A DNA stretch of 64,000 nt, from positions 137,001 to 201,000 of the forward strand of contig QANY01005285.1 in NCBI GenBank assembly GCA_003255025.1, read 5' to 3'. Shown here piece after piece: positions 11,529 to 23,383 of this stretch (its first letter is position 1; every line of letters starts with the position of its first letter). The position numbers and the translations under genes are program-made. The notes beneath the pieces were generated by a model. The model was not told the DNA's origin and made no database searches. It saw only the letters and a list, made by a program, of their open reading frames with translations. Origin of the DNA: Datisca glomerata. Lineage: Eukaryota; Streptophyta; Magnoliopsida; Cucurbitales; Datiscaceae.

Positions 11529-13454
11529 TGTTGACATCTACGGCGACGTGCAGCGGATGGCGTGGTGGTGTTTAAAATTTTTTAATTGAAAAACACTTTT
11601 CTTGATCGAATCCATTATATATCTATACAATAAATCTAAGACATATAAAGATATGAATTAGACCTCTTATAGTCTATCAAGCTTCCTTATAAACAACGAA
11701 CTTGAAATATCAATAACAACATACTGTAAGATCCACACCAAGATTTTTCAAATCAATCATCAAACACACTAGGGCGTGTGTGGGCACGTAGAATAAATCA
11801 AAATATTTTTCTGTTTCTAGATGTACTCAACACGTAAGATCTAGAGATTTGAGAATGACTATTATGAGACAAAATCCTAAGAGAATTAGGGATTTACTTA
11901 AATTAATAAATTAATTACAAATGTGTCATTGTAGTGGGACCCACTGCAGTGTGCCATGAAGAGCCACAGTGTCTCATGACACTGATGACTAACGGCACCA
12001 CTGTAATGCCACGTGTCCACTGTAGTGTCATGTGGCACTACAGTAATCCATGTCAATCTCTGATTCAAAATCAGTGATTGACATGTGGCAGTCTAATATA
12101 TCACGTTGTAATTTTTTAAATTTATTATTTATTTTAATCTCATAATATTCATATATCAGTTAATTCAAAATTGATTTACCTGATATCTCAATCAATTATC
12201 TTATTTGTTAACTAACAGATTAGATAAACTAAATCAAATCATTATCTAATAATGATTTAATAATATTTAATTTCATAAATCAAATATCTGTCTCACTTAT
12301 CGATCGACCATAAATTAATCGATAAAATTATTTAATTATAATTTCTAAAAATTACGTTAAATAATTCTTAATTAATTAATACATATAATTATCTAATAAT
12401 TATACATTTTCCTCATAAATTTAATTTTTATCGTAAGTTAGTCTTTTTTCCATGTCATGAAATATTCACACCCTAAACTATGTGGTACAGATGTGGCTTG
12501 TGGACCATGTACCTATAATTCTAAGCTTCAATAAACTAAATTATTACTTAAACTCTTTAATTAAATAATCTTATTTATTAATTATATTATTACTCCAGTA
12601 TGAATATGAAATTGCACTCTTAGTAATTACAGAATATATTTACAGAGTATTCTCGTGTAATCTATTGATACAATCACTTCACGTAGTTTTATCCTCCAAT
12701 TATTAGTTTGTAAATTAAAACTGGTCAAAATTATCATTTTACCCTTCTAATTATCTATTGATCCTTAAGTACCATTAATTTACTAGTGAATGGTCAATTT
12801 ATAATCGTATTATAAATTTAAGCTCAATAATCATTCAGTTTCAGAATTAACAGTTAAGAGAACCAATATACGATATGTTAGGAAAGTTTAGATTCCAAAT
12901 CTTGTAAGATCATATTCCTAATCGTCTAAGTCACTGAATCTCCAAAACAAAAGTCACTAGTCTCTTCTACAAAGAAACCTGAACGAGTGAATCAAAAGAT
13001 CCAGTAGACATGTATAGGAGTTCATTACTACTTAGGATTCAGACTAGTCTATATATGATCATTAGTTTTAATGTGTATTAAATCTTATAATAAATACTAA
13101 GTTAATAAAGATATTAATCCACATCGGTCATGTACTATATAATCTAATTATATAAAGTACATTCACTAATATGTCTATCCACATCAATGATCTGGATCTA
13201 GATCACATACATTCATAATGTTTAGTGAACCGCACTAGCAATCATTTATTAAAGATTTCATACTTTAATATTTTGTTGATTCTTTTATTGATTATTTATG
13301 ATCTTAATTCTCTCGTATTTATACCAGATCATGGTCTCATTAATGAATATGAAATTTCAAAGCATGTGTTTAGACATTTTTACTATCAAATTAATTTCAT
13401 TCAGTTGATATTAAAAATGCCTAAACACATACTTTGAGGGCACTATGCCCAACA
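11529..13454 (-). mobile_element. Solo LTR of copia family 2, inserted in the LINE
   Basis: A 1926-base segment starts tgttgaca and ends cccaaca, flanked by an exact 5-base duplication ggccc (11524-11528 and 13455-13459). It aligns along its length with the LTR at 55442-57677 (shared blocks: aatcaaaagatccag, acacactagg.tgtgt, ggcactacagtaatcc-like, tcacatcggtcatg-like). No internal copia sequence is present. It is therefore a solo LTR, the usual product of recombination between the two LTRs of one element. Confidence 0.9.
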
Positions 13455-13499
13455 GGCCCTTGTATGCTTGGAACTATCACCACTTCAAAGATTGTTTCT

Positions 13500-15170
13500 C
13501 AGAATGTCTTGCACCTTTTTAATGAATTTCTTGGGCAGAATGAATAGGCCAGCCCAGAACTGAAACATGGTGATTAGGACTGATTTGATTAATTTTAGTC
13601 TCACTGCATAAGATAAATATTTAGAGTCCCGAGGATCTTATTCTATTAATAATCCTCTCTACCAGTGCATCACAGTCAGTTATACACAGTTTAGTAGTAA
13701 TCAAAGGCATCCCTAGGTACCTCATATGCAACCAACCTAGGGAAGCCCAAAACAACTTAGATATCTTGAAAATTCTCCTCTTGAACTCTTGAGAGGAATA
13801 ATTGGCTCTTCTGGATATTAGGTTGAAGGCCAGATATGCATTTAAATTTCTCCAAGCCATTCCTTATAACCTGAACTGACTACTTACTACCTTTACAGAA
13901 TAGTAGAAGGTCATCAGCAAAATAAAGGTTCATAACCTTAAGCTTCTCACACCTCTAGTGGTATTGGAATTCAGTGTTGGAGGTAGCAAAGTTCAGAAGC
14001 CAAGTTAAGACCTCCATAACATAACAATCAGGTACATAGAGATTGGATCACCCTGCCTAATGCTCTTTGCCCCTTTGAAGTAGCCATGAAGCTCCCCATT
14101 AATCTTGAGAATAAGATGGGGAAGATATACACTCCATAATACAGATGATGAAGGAGTCTGGGAAATTGAGGCATTGAAAGGCTTTACCTATAAGCTCATA
14201 TTTGACATTATCATAGACTTTCCTGAGATCAACTTTTAAGGCATATCTTAGCATACCCAATGACATGTAGTAACTTATGAGGAGCTTTTGGGATAGAAAA
14301 ATGTTATCTACAATTCTTCTCCCAAGTAAAAAGGCACTTTGGTTATGACTTACCAAGGTTGTAGGAAAACTTTCATTCTATAAGATAAAATCTTTGTAAT
14401 GCATTTATAAGTTACATTACAACATGATATCGGTCTATAGTCTCCCAGAAAGGTAGGATTGGTACCTTAGGGATTAGGGATATGGCAATGGAGTTAACCT
14501 CTTTCAGTAGGTGCCTAGAATGGAAAAATTCCAAAATGGCTTTAGTCACCTCCTGGCCTACTACATGCCAGGCCCTCTTGAAAAAACTAGCTGGGAATCC
14601 ATCAAGCCCAGGTGCTTTGTCACTACCCATACTGAAAATAGTACTTCTAACTTCCTCTTCTGTGATAGGTGTGACTAAGAGAGATGCTTGAGAATTAGGG
14701 AGTTTGTTAGGGAGAACCCTCTCAAGGATGTTCCAATTGAAATCATGTTCTGGGTTAGAGGTCCCTAAACAATCAGAGTAGTACTGTAGAATGTGATTAT
14801 TAACGTCTCAAGGAGCTGAGATCATGACTCGTTGGGGCATAAGGTGAGTAATATTAGACTTGATCCTACCCTTCTTCATACTCTGAAAGAAGAAGGATTT
14901 GTTCTAATCACCTAAATTAAACCATTGGACTCTGGATTTTTGCTTGTAAAAACTCTCCTTAGAAATCCTTAACTCTATAAATTCCTTACTAGCCATCCTT
15001 TCTTGGGCAAGAAGAGAAGCATTTGATGGGTCCTTGAAAAGGCTTTCCTGAAGGTGGTCTAGGTTAATTCTGGCCCTTTTGGTCCTAGAAGGGATGTCAT
15101 TGTAGAATTTTTGGTTAAACTCCTTAAGAGCCTTTTTCACTGCCTTAAGCTTTTTGCAGACTTGAAACAT
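13500..15170 (-). pseudogene. LINE reverse transcriptase core remnant
   Basis: Motifs in order on the minus strand: a pre-RT helix (FQVCKKLKAVKKALKEFNQ), SDKAPGLDGFPASFFKRAW at 14630-14570, AISLIPKV near 14480, the QSAFLLGRRIVDNIFLSQ helper block at 14340 and KVDLRKVYDNV near 14225. The usual KAYD reads KVYD here. The catalytic pair is in LYFADDLLLFCKG at about 13935-13895, and HMRYLGMPLITTKL is near 13730. Several frames are needed. The RT domain is cut downstream by the solo LTR at 13454. Confidence 0.85.
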
Positions 15171-15299
15171 GGTTGATCCATAGACTGGACTACCCCATGC
15201 TTATTAAATGACCTACCAAAAAGCTTCTCTTTCAAACCAGAAATTGAAAAATTTTAAGCTGACCTTGGGTTTGTGAGAAGAAGAATCCATCTGTTACAC

Positions 15300-15990
15300 A
15301 ATGAGGCTGTGATCTGAGATGCCGGGAGGTGGAAAGTGACACTTGACATTAGGGAAAGCATCTGTCTAGGAAGCATTCCCTAATGCCCTATCAATTTTAC
15401 ACATTATGAATGCACCATCAAGATGCTTGTTGGCCCAAGTAAATTGATAGATTAAATAAGCCAAGTCTTCAACCTCAAGATTGTAGATATAATCATTAAA
15501 ATCGTTCATACCCTCAATCCATCCCTCAACCCACCAATCTTTTCAACATGGTTCCTAATGACATTAAAATCCCCCAGAATGAGCCATGAAGTATAAGAGC
15601 AGCTGATGTGTTAGTTGAGAAGAGAGGCATATAACTCTGCCCTTGCATGCCTAGAATTGGAAGCATATACAAAAGAAACAAAACAATCCAAACTACAATT
15701 CAAAATAGTAATCTTACACAATGTCACATGGTCAGTGGAGATGAGCACCAACTGTAGTGTCCCAAGCAATTCGAATCCTCCCACCTGTTGCTGAAGTATA
15801 GTTAGCAATAAACTCACAATTGAGAAAGATACTACTAGCAAAGTTTTGAAAATTCGTGGCTTTAACCTGGGTCTCCACCACAAAGCAAACATAGAGGTTA
15901 AAATCCCTGCACAATTTCCTTACATCTGCTTATTTGAGGGAGCCATTAAGTCCCATCACATTCTATGTTGCTATATTAAACAAAGTCATG
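15300..15990 (-). pseudogene. LINE ORF2 endonuclease domain remnant
   Basis: Minus-strand frames give ETQVKATNFQNFA, GGRIRIAWDTTVGAHLH and FVSFVYASNSRHARAELYAS, followed near 15570 by WLILGDFNVIRNHVEK. The GDFN motif is the hallmark of the apurinic-type endonuclease of plant LINEs, which nicks target DNA. The pieces lie in different frames with stops, so the enzyme is not made. Confidence 0.75.
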
Positions 15991-16938
15991 AGTGGGTACC
16001 CTTACCGGTCTTCACAAAAATCTCGCCTAATTTAGCAGGATGAGGAGTAAGTCTCTCCCCTTCTTCTTTTTCTTCTTCCCAAAACCACTAGATGCAAGGA
16101 AGGGAGGGGTTGAAGGAGTAGAAGGATAAAAATTTGCAATTACTTCATTGACAGGCGCCTAAAATAATTCAGAATGGCTAGGGTCAATCTGGGGGGGTGA
16201 ACAGATCTCACCCTCCTCCAAATGGGAATAATAGCCAAGTCAAGATTCGTTTTCTTTTTCATGGCTTTCCTAGAGATGACCACAGTCCAAGACTCATCAG
16301 AATGGGTTGGGACACGGGGAGAAAGGAATGGGGTGTGTGAATTAGGGACTGGTTGGGAGGGTGTTTAGAGGGAGAGCTAGGGACAATGGAGGCCTTTTGG
16401 GAATCATCTTGAATAGATGATGGGGCTTGTGGTGGATTAGGTTTAGAGTTAGGAATGTAATCACAATCATATCCAAACATGGAGCACTTGTGACACCTCT
16501 TAAGTTATCCTTCATACTCCACCTTAACCGAATAGGGTCCCAGCCCTCAATATCCAAATCAATATCAAAGTGTTTCACAACTCTAGTCTGGACCTTGATT
16601 TCAACACAAATTCTAGCAAAGTCTCTTCTAACTCCTTTGACAGTCAAAGCGTCAGTATACCAAGGTTTCCCAACTACACTTGCAATATGTCCCAAGGCTT
16701 CTCCTTAGAAAAAACAAAATTTGGTTGTCGTGGTTTAAGTAACAGAGGTTTACCAAGGAGATGCCAAGGCCCATCCTCCGTGAATAATTCTATCTCCTCA
16801 ACAGATTGGCCTTTGTGCACAAATACGTCCACCAACCCTCTATTTTTTTCAAAATTGAAGGGCAAGTCTTTTAACCATGTGTAAAGGGGCAGTCTTTCCC
16901 ACAAAAAAAAACTCACAAGTCAAAGAGTCCTAATTGTT

Positions 16939-17020
16939 GAAGCTATCTCTAGTCACACTGCCAGGACGTATAACTGTGAGAAGCTATCTCTAGTCACACT
17001 GCCAGGACGTATAACTGTGA
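16939..17020 (-). repeat. Exact 41-bp tandem duplication in LINE ORF1
   Basis: The unit gaagctatctctagtcacac... occupies 16939-16979 and is repeated exactly at 16980-17020. Forty-one is not a multiple of three, so it also shifts the ORF1 frame. The lack of differences suggests it is recent compared with the rest of the LINE decay. Confidence 0.95.
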
Positions 17021-17349
17021 TCTTTTCTGGTTCAAAAATGGTGGTCTCCTCAAATGCCAAATGGAGACGTTGTTTCTGGTTCTGTTTGACTCTCTCAACC
17101 CAGGTTCCATCAACTCTAGTAGGTTCTAAAGAGGCTTTGCAAATCTTATCATACACAGCATTGTGCTCGAGTAAAGGAGGGTTGGCCTTCTTCTTTGGCA
17201 AAGGAGAGTGAGGGGGATTGACTTCACACTTCCTCAAAGCCTTATGTAAAGGCATATAACTCTAGTTCTTCTACGACCTTGTTGTAATCAGGAAATGCAT
17301 GAACTTCAGGTTTTCTTGCAGGGGAAGAGGTCGAAGTTGACTTGTCTAT

Positions 17350-17725
17350 GGCGTTCCCGTTATCTTCTCCTTTTCCCCGTTCAGCGGGCATGGGGAAAGG
17401 CATGCTGCCCAATAGCCTACTCCCCACGTCGCTGTCACTGCCAGGCAAGAGGAGGGATTTATTTACCTTTGTTGATGTGGCGTTGGATGAGTGGAATAGC
17501 CTGTTGCTCGTGTCCTTGTCTTTATTTCCTTTGTTGACGTGGCTTCAAGAGGACAGTCCTTCCCTTTAAAATCAGGTGCCCCACGTTCCTTAGCTTCTCC
17601 TCTTCCTTCTTCAGCATGCATGGTCAAAGGCATGCTGCCTAATGGCCTACCGCCCACGTCGCTGTCACTACCAGACAAGAGGAGGGGTTTAATTACCTTG
17701 GATGACGTGGCATCGAATGAGTGGT
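17350..17725 (-). repeat. ~230-bp duplicated block in the LINE ORF1 linker
   Basis: The segment about 17350-17495 and the segment about 17580-17725 are homologous (caaaggcatgctgcc..a, cccacgtcgctgtcact, caagaggagg, ga(t/c)gtggc and gagtgg). On the minus strand both encode the pattern SDSDVG-x-R-x-LGSMP. The copies differ at many positions, so the duplication is old and possibly part of the ORF1 design rather than a late accident. Confidence 0.85.
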
Positions 17726-18419
17726 CCTCACTGTCCAATTGCCTGTTGCTCGAGGCCTTATCACTTGCTTCTGACTTACCAAAGCTCTCATTAATGCCCC
17801 GGCCCCTCCTTCGAGCACCACTCTAGGCCAGTGGTCGTTTGCCCATTTTTGACATAGTCTCCGTTAACGGAAAATCCTTCTCCCGGTCACCGGCGATCAC
17901 CTGGGATTCGTCACGCAATAATTGTTGTGTATTAATGGAGTTGTGGGATTTACCAACATTAACCTTGACATTCTTTTTCAGATACCCAGGAGGTTTGCAC
18001 CTAACTTCATCCTTCTCCTTGCTCGCTAAATGTAGTGGGCAAGGTCGGTTGGCCTTCGTAGACCCATCAAAGTCTCCATGAAGACGTGAATCTAGGGCTT
18101 CAGATACATTAAACCCCCGAACCCGAAGTACCTTTGCATCATTAATGGTTGTTCTAAGATCAGTAGTACCAGGTGAGCTAGGGCTCTCCTCTAAGCTGGA
18201 GCTACAAGGAACCCTAACTAAATTATGAGCTTCAAAATAGCCCTCCTTAACCATTGTTACCGGAGACAGTGGCTGAGTGCCCTCCACTCGGAGGAGGAGG
18301 AGACCCTAATCCCGACCTTAGATTATAAGATTCTAGATAGAGAGAAGAGCTTCTCTCTCTAAGGCATCCACTTTAGCAGTATAGATCGACACATATCTTT
18401 TTTCTTTCCTTACATTTCT

Positions 18420-18805
18420 TCTAAAGTGTCTATTGGGAAACATGGGCGTATTCTCTTTTGTGGTACAAATGTTGATAGTCTTTATCATTTGAATGTTGCT
18501 ACTTTTAATAATGGAATGATGGTTTCAACATATGCCTATATTGATGTCTCTTATAATGAATGTTGATTTCTCTTGAAGAAAATGCCTAATTATGGATCAA
18601 GTAAAGTTCTATTTCCTCTTTCAGCTACTCCATTTTGTTGAGGTATACAAGCTATAGATAGTTGATGAATTATACCATTTTCTTTACAAAAAGTTTCTAA
18701 ACTTCAGACATGTTCTCACTATATCTAATTTTTGGAGTGAGGTTGTTTCAACTGCTATTTACATTCTTAATAGGGTACCTTCAAAATCAAGTGGCATATG
18801 AACTT
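18420..18805. pseudogene. Scrambled copia fragments in both orientations
   Basis: About 18425-18500 (plus) reads IGKHGRILFCGTNVDSLYHL, similar to the gag-pre-integrase region. About 18601-18655 reads on the minus strand CIPQQNGVAERGN, the conserved integrase end-of-core block. About 18715-18805 reads on the plus strand FWSEVVSTAIYILNRVPSKS, the next integrase block. The opposite orientation of adjacent integrase pieces implies an inversion or independent insertions. Confidence 0.65.
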
Positions 18806-20616
18806 TGTATTAGAATTAAGTTCATAAAATATTATATAATAACTATTTATGAGTAAACAGTTATTTTTTCGACATTTATGTATTACTGAATTTTCTGAAT
18901 AAAAGAAAATTTTCTTTAATTAAAGTTTGTTTATAATTTACTTAAGTCCTGAAACTATTATCAACGTATGAAGAGTAAAGACAAACTCTTTTGAGATAGT
19001 TCAGAATGTTATTCGTAGTTTTAGGATCGACTGGGCAATCGAATCCAGTTACAACGGTTAGGTTAAACCAAAGGATGCCAGTCTTAGAGCATGAGAGTGG
19101 AGACTCTAATGGTTGACCTAGACATATTATGGAACATGTTAAATAGACCAGTAATCAATTAGTTTAGAGTAAAATCATTTATCTAACTGTAAATCTAATT
19201 GTTACACCTTTCCTGAGGTGAATATGAAACTTGAGTTAGTTACTTGCATTATTTGATACGTCAAATGAGTGAGTTCAAATTGTTGGAGAATACCTATGTT
19301 GTTTGGACCGTGATTCAACTATGTTGGAGTTTCATGATTCAGAGATATAGAATTCGTGAAAAGATTGCAAAAGCAACAATATCACCTCATACATTATTGA
19401 TGAGTGTGTGAATAAATAAATCGAGTCTGGTACTTGATGACATGAGTCATTGAATAAGACATGGTGATCAGTATGAGACATTTCACTAATATGTCTTTCT
19501 TATTCACGGTCAATAAAAGAGTTAAAGAAATAATAACTTGTTACTGATATTCATGAAGGGTATTATTATAAAATATTCAGTGGATCGTGAACTGAAAATG
19601 TTTATTTACACCAACTTTAAAAGAAAGGCGCATGAATCGAGAGTTGATTTGGCATCAGACCTATACTGGAGTCTTACGATGTCGGGATTAAATAAGTCGA
19701 GAATTTATGGAGATAAATTAGCCGGGTATTTGAATCTCATAGTTTTATTCATGTGGGTTCATTCGGTCTCAAGAGTAGCTAATAAGGATAGAAATGAGAA
19801 ACAACGTCAGTTGGACCAAAAATGTGTTTTGGACTAAGGTACACTTCGTGAACCCATATGTGATAGGTGTCATCACTACATTAGTGAATACCAAAATAAT
19901 GTTCGAATTAATTAATTTGATATTTTATAATTATTAGATAATTAGTAAATAAAAAAAATTAATTAATTAATTGAGATCAATTTGATTTATCAATTTGAAT
20001 TGATGAATTTGGACACAGTCTTGGCTCTAGGGGAGATGTAAAAATCACAGATAGCAGTGCACAAGGAGATAATTTTTGGAAATTTAACATATAGGGATAT
20101 TTGTGAAAATTCTGTAATTATCATGTAAGGAATTCTATCATTATCCATATGGCTAACTCTATCCCTAAATGTGTTGATTAGAGAAGAAAAAGTTTCTCTC
20201 TCCTCCAGACACAGTTGTCGTTGATTTTTTCACGGTGTGGGAAGAGAAAAAAATTTCTCTCTTTTAATCGTTGTTTTGAGAGTCCACACTCAATCATATG
20301 AAAATCCTTGAGAGATTTACTTCTGACTCTAACGAGTGATTGTCGGTACAAGGATCAATTGATAGCTCTGCATATCTCAAGAATGAAGAACGCGAGATAA
20401 ATAATTGGATCCCGCCAAATCAAAAATTCTTCATTAATGAAAAATGTATAAATTATTTATATCTCTTCTCCATACGTTTATATGATTATGCATGTCCATT
20501 GTTTGGTTTTGTACTTAATTCGATTAAATGTTTGTATGAATTTTTTTAAAATTCCATTCATGAACTAGTCATGGTTCATTAAACTTTTTTTTCAAAATCT
20601 AAAATGCGATCCAACA
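18806..20616 (+). mobile_element. Solo LTR of copia family 1
   Basis: It starts tgtattagaattaagttcat and ends gatccaaca, and aligns with other family-1 LTRs throughout (cttaagtcctgaaact, gtgtgtgaataaataaat, gcgcatgaatcgagagttgat, attaattaattga). It carries an internal CTCTCTCC leader block near 20200. Integrase-like sequence lies on both sides (left FWSEVVSTA..., right KSNLYHFKVWAS), so it sits inside an older copia. The flanking five bases (aactt left, cttcg right) do not match, so no target duplication is confirmed. Confidence 0.75.
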
Positions 20617-21458
20617 CTTCGGACATGTATGAAATCTAATTTATATCATTTCAAGGTTTGGGCTAGTTTTTTGCTCATGTAAAAATTGTTGGTCCTAATA
20701 TAGAAAATTTATATGCTAAATCGATTAAATGCACTTTTAATAGTATTGTGAAAATTCAATTGGTTATAGAAAGTAGAGAAGGCTTTTTATTTTGAAGATC
20801 ATCTAGATAAAATGGTAAAACTAGTAGATTTGTTTGAAATTACAGAGGAAAAGGAAACAATTTAATGAAAAGCAGTAGCAATTGGAGAACTTAATTCTCA
20901 GGACACTTTTAACTAGAATATAAAGCGAAAGACATCCTCCTAGTTATTTAAAAGATTATGTGTTTATTAGTGAAGATGTTCCTAGTGAACCAATTAGTTT
21001 TAGTGATGCAACTAGTTCACCAGATTTTCTTAAACGGAAAGAAATGAATGTTGAAGAGATAGATTCAATAAATAAAAATAATGTATTGGGAGTCGGTAGG
21101 TTTACCAAAGAATAGAAAAGCAAGTGGATGTAAATGGATACTATAAAAAAGTTAAAACCATATGGAACCATAGATAAATATAAAGCTAGATTGATAGTAA
21201 AAGGATATAATAAAATAGTGAGAACATATTACGAAGGGACATGCTCACGTATTACTACGTTTACTTCTATAAGGATACTAATGTCTCTAGTTACATAATT
21301 AGACTTAGAACTATGTTAAGTGGATGTTAGAACAATATTTTTCAATGGGGAACGTAATGAAGAAATTTATAGACACAACCTCAAGGACGTGAAATTGAAA
21401 GTGAGGAAGATAAAGTGTATAAATTGAATAAATCCTTATATGAATTGAAACAATCTCC
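20617..21458 (+). pseudogene. Outer copia element (family 4), integrase C-terminus and N-terminal RT remnant, copy A
   Basis: Plus-strand pieces: KSNLYHFKVWAS (integrase end), VEEIDSINKNNVLGVGRF and SKWM (start of the RT domain), then ILMSLV, VDVRTIFFNGERNEEI and YKLNKSLYELKQSP (RT palm). Many stops interrupt these. The sequence ends abruptly at 21458 in the middle of the ELKQSPRQ motif, where family-1 LTR sequence begins. Its homologue, copy B, resumes at 29987. Confidence 0.75.
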
Positions 21459-23365
21459 ATAAAGTAGCATGTAATAACTATTTATTTATATTTAGTTATT
21501 TCTCAGACATTAATATTTCTGAATTCTTATGAATAAATTGAAAATTTTATTTTAAATTAAAGTGTGTTTATAAATTACTCAAGTCCTAGAACTTTCATAA
21601 ACGAACAAATAGTGAAGACAGATGCGTCTCCAGATGAACTCTTCTGAGAAAGTTTAGAATGATATTCGCAATCTTAGGATCGACTGGACAATTGAATCTG
21701 ATTATAACTGTTAGGTTGAACCAATGGATGTCAGTGTTAGGACATGGGAGTGGAGACTCAAACGGCTAACCTATACATGTTATGAATATGTTGAATAGAC
21801 CGATAGCACATTAGTTTAGAACCCAAAACTGTTTACCTAGCTCTAAATCTAATTGTTACATCTTAAAGGTATTTTCATAATTATCTTAATTCTGAGGAGA
21901 ATATGTAGTTTGATTTAGTTAGTTGCAATTTTTTATATGTCGAATGAGTGAATTCGAATTGGCAGGCAATACCCCAGTTATTGGGATTGTAATTCCATTA
22001 AGTTGGAGTTACGTGATTCACAGATATGGAAATGCGTGGTTGGATTGTGAAAGCAACAATATCACCTTATGCTTTATTCATGGGTGTGTGAATAAATTAA
22101 CCTGGCCGGGTATTCAATGAATTGAGTCATTGATTGAGACTTGTGAATTGTATGAGATAATTCACTATTATGTCTTTCTTATTCACAGTCAATAAAGGAG
22201 TTAAGAAAATTATAACAAGAGGGGTAAAATGGTAATTTTATATTTCCCTCTTGTTATTGATATTCACAATGGGTACTGTATTAAAATATGTTATGGACCG
22301 TGAAAATAAAAGGATTTATTTACACCAACAAAAAATGTAGCGCGCATGAATCGAGAGTTGATTCAGTATCGAACATATAGTAGAATCATACGATGTTAGG
22401 ATGAAATAGCTCGAGAATTTATGCAGATAAATTCACCGGGTATTTGAATCATTAGCTTTGATCATGTGGGTCCATTAGGTCTAATAAATAGCTCATGAGA
22501 ACAGGAATAGAGAAACGAAGTAAATTGGATCAAAATGTGTTTTAATGTCAAGGCATATTTCCTACAATAGGTGATGTCATTTAATTAGTTAAGTGTGATT
22601 ATATATATTAAAATTAATTAGTTTATAATTGGATAATTAGTAAGTAAAAAATTAATTAATTAATTAATTGATAATGATCAATTAATTTATCAATTGGATC
22701 ATGGATCTCGATATAACTTAAACTCTAGGGAATATTATAATTTTCGGTAATTATGAATATATGGGTTGAATTTTCAGAAATTTAAAAATATCTGGACATA
22801 TTTGTAAATATCAAAAATTACATTTTATCAATATCTAATAGCAATCTGAATGCAGATAGATCTTGGATAAGATTCAGTTGCTTGTTAACAAAGTAAAGGA
22901 GAAAAACGTTCTCCTCTCCCTTCGTGTTGCCGTCGAAAATTATATTGAGGGAATTTTTTTTTTAGTTTTCTTTTTCAATCGTTTTGAGAGCCCACACTCA
23001 AATTCCTACACAAAATTCTCGTGAGATATATTTCTGAAATTAATGGTTGTTGTTGGTGGACGAAATTCACAAATCGTTCTTGGAGTTCAAGTGCCTGATT
23101 TGGATCCCGAAGCTTGAAGAATACGAAAAATGCTCGAAAGAATTCCGGCAGTTCAGAAATTCTCTGATACAGAGTATAAGTCAAAAATTGTTTATAACCT
23201 TATCTTCTTGTTTAATGTCATATACGCGTAATCGCACGTTATTTGATTTTAAGTTATTTAATTTGATTAAATAAGTTAATTAAAAAAGTTTTTGATATTC
23301 CGCCCACGAACCGTTCGTGGTTCAAACTTGTTTTTAATTAATTTTAAAACCAACATGTCCCAACA
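21459..23365 (+). repeat. 5' LTR of the 21459-29986 copia element
   Basis: It begins in the taaagtag motif that lies about 15 bases into other family-1 LTRs, and ends cccaaca directly before the primer-binding site. It contains the TTAATTAA-rich stretch near 22660 and a leader-like CTCTCCC segment near 22915. The right end is exact; the left end is a junction. Confidence 0.85.
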
Positions 23366-23383
23366 ATTAGTATCAGAGCGAGG
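23366..23383 (+). other. Primer-binding site (initiator tRNA-Met type)
   Basis: The LTR end caaca is followed by attagtatcagagcgagg. Copia elements of plants typically carry tggtatcagagc here, complementary to the 3' end of initiator tRNA-Met. One base differs (tta instead of ttg/tgg). The site fixes the LTR end at 23365. Confidence 0.8.

Larger units (their letters stand above)
16000..18287 (-). pseudogene. LINE ORF1 (DUF4283-type nucleic-acid-binding protein) remnant
   Basis: The start MEGTQPLSPVTMVKEGYF at 18287 resembles ORF1 N-termini of plant LINEs, and a low-complexity linker follows. The conserved DUF4283-type block is at about 16916-16340: LFTEDGPWHLLGKPLLLKP, then PWYTDALTVKGVRRDFARIC and VWVKL-like segments. 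A cysteine motif CHKCSMFGYDC at about 16500-16460 resembles the CCHC knuckle that normally follows. The frame is broken by at least four changes, including a 41-bp tandem duplication at 16939. Family role: RNA chaperone and RNP formation. Confidence 0.7.
9050..18420 (-). mobile_element. L1-type non-LTR retrotransposon (LINE), interrupted and inactive
   Basis: Read on the minus strand, the parts come in plant LINE order: 5' leader (18420-18288), ORF1 (from 18287), AP endonuclease (about 15990-15300), reverse transcriptase (about 15170-13500) and the zinc-binding RT C-terminus (ending near 9160). Two later insertions split it: a Mutator-type element at 9857-11042 and a solo LTR at 11529-13454. 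Without these the LINE is about 6.2 kb. The 3' boundary is approximate and no LINE target duplication was found. Many stops and frameshifts mean it is not active. Confidence 0.85.

Noticed and set aside
17823..18287. 154-codon frame as a host gene
   Set aside because: It is the N-terminal part of LINE ORF1, in register with endonuclease and RT remnants downstream.
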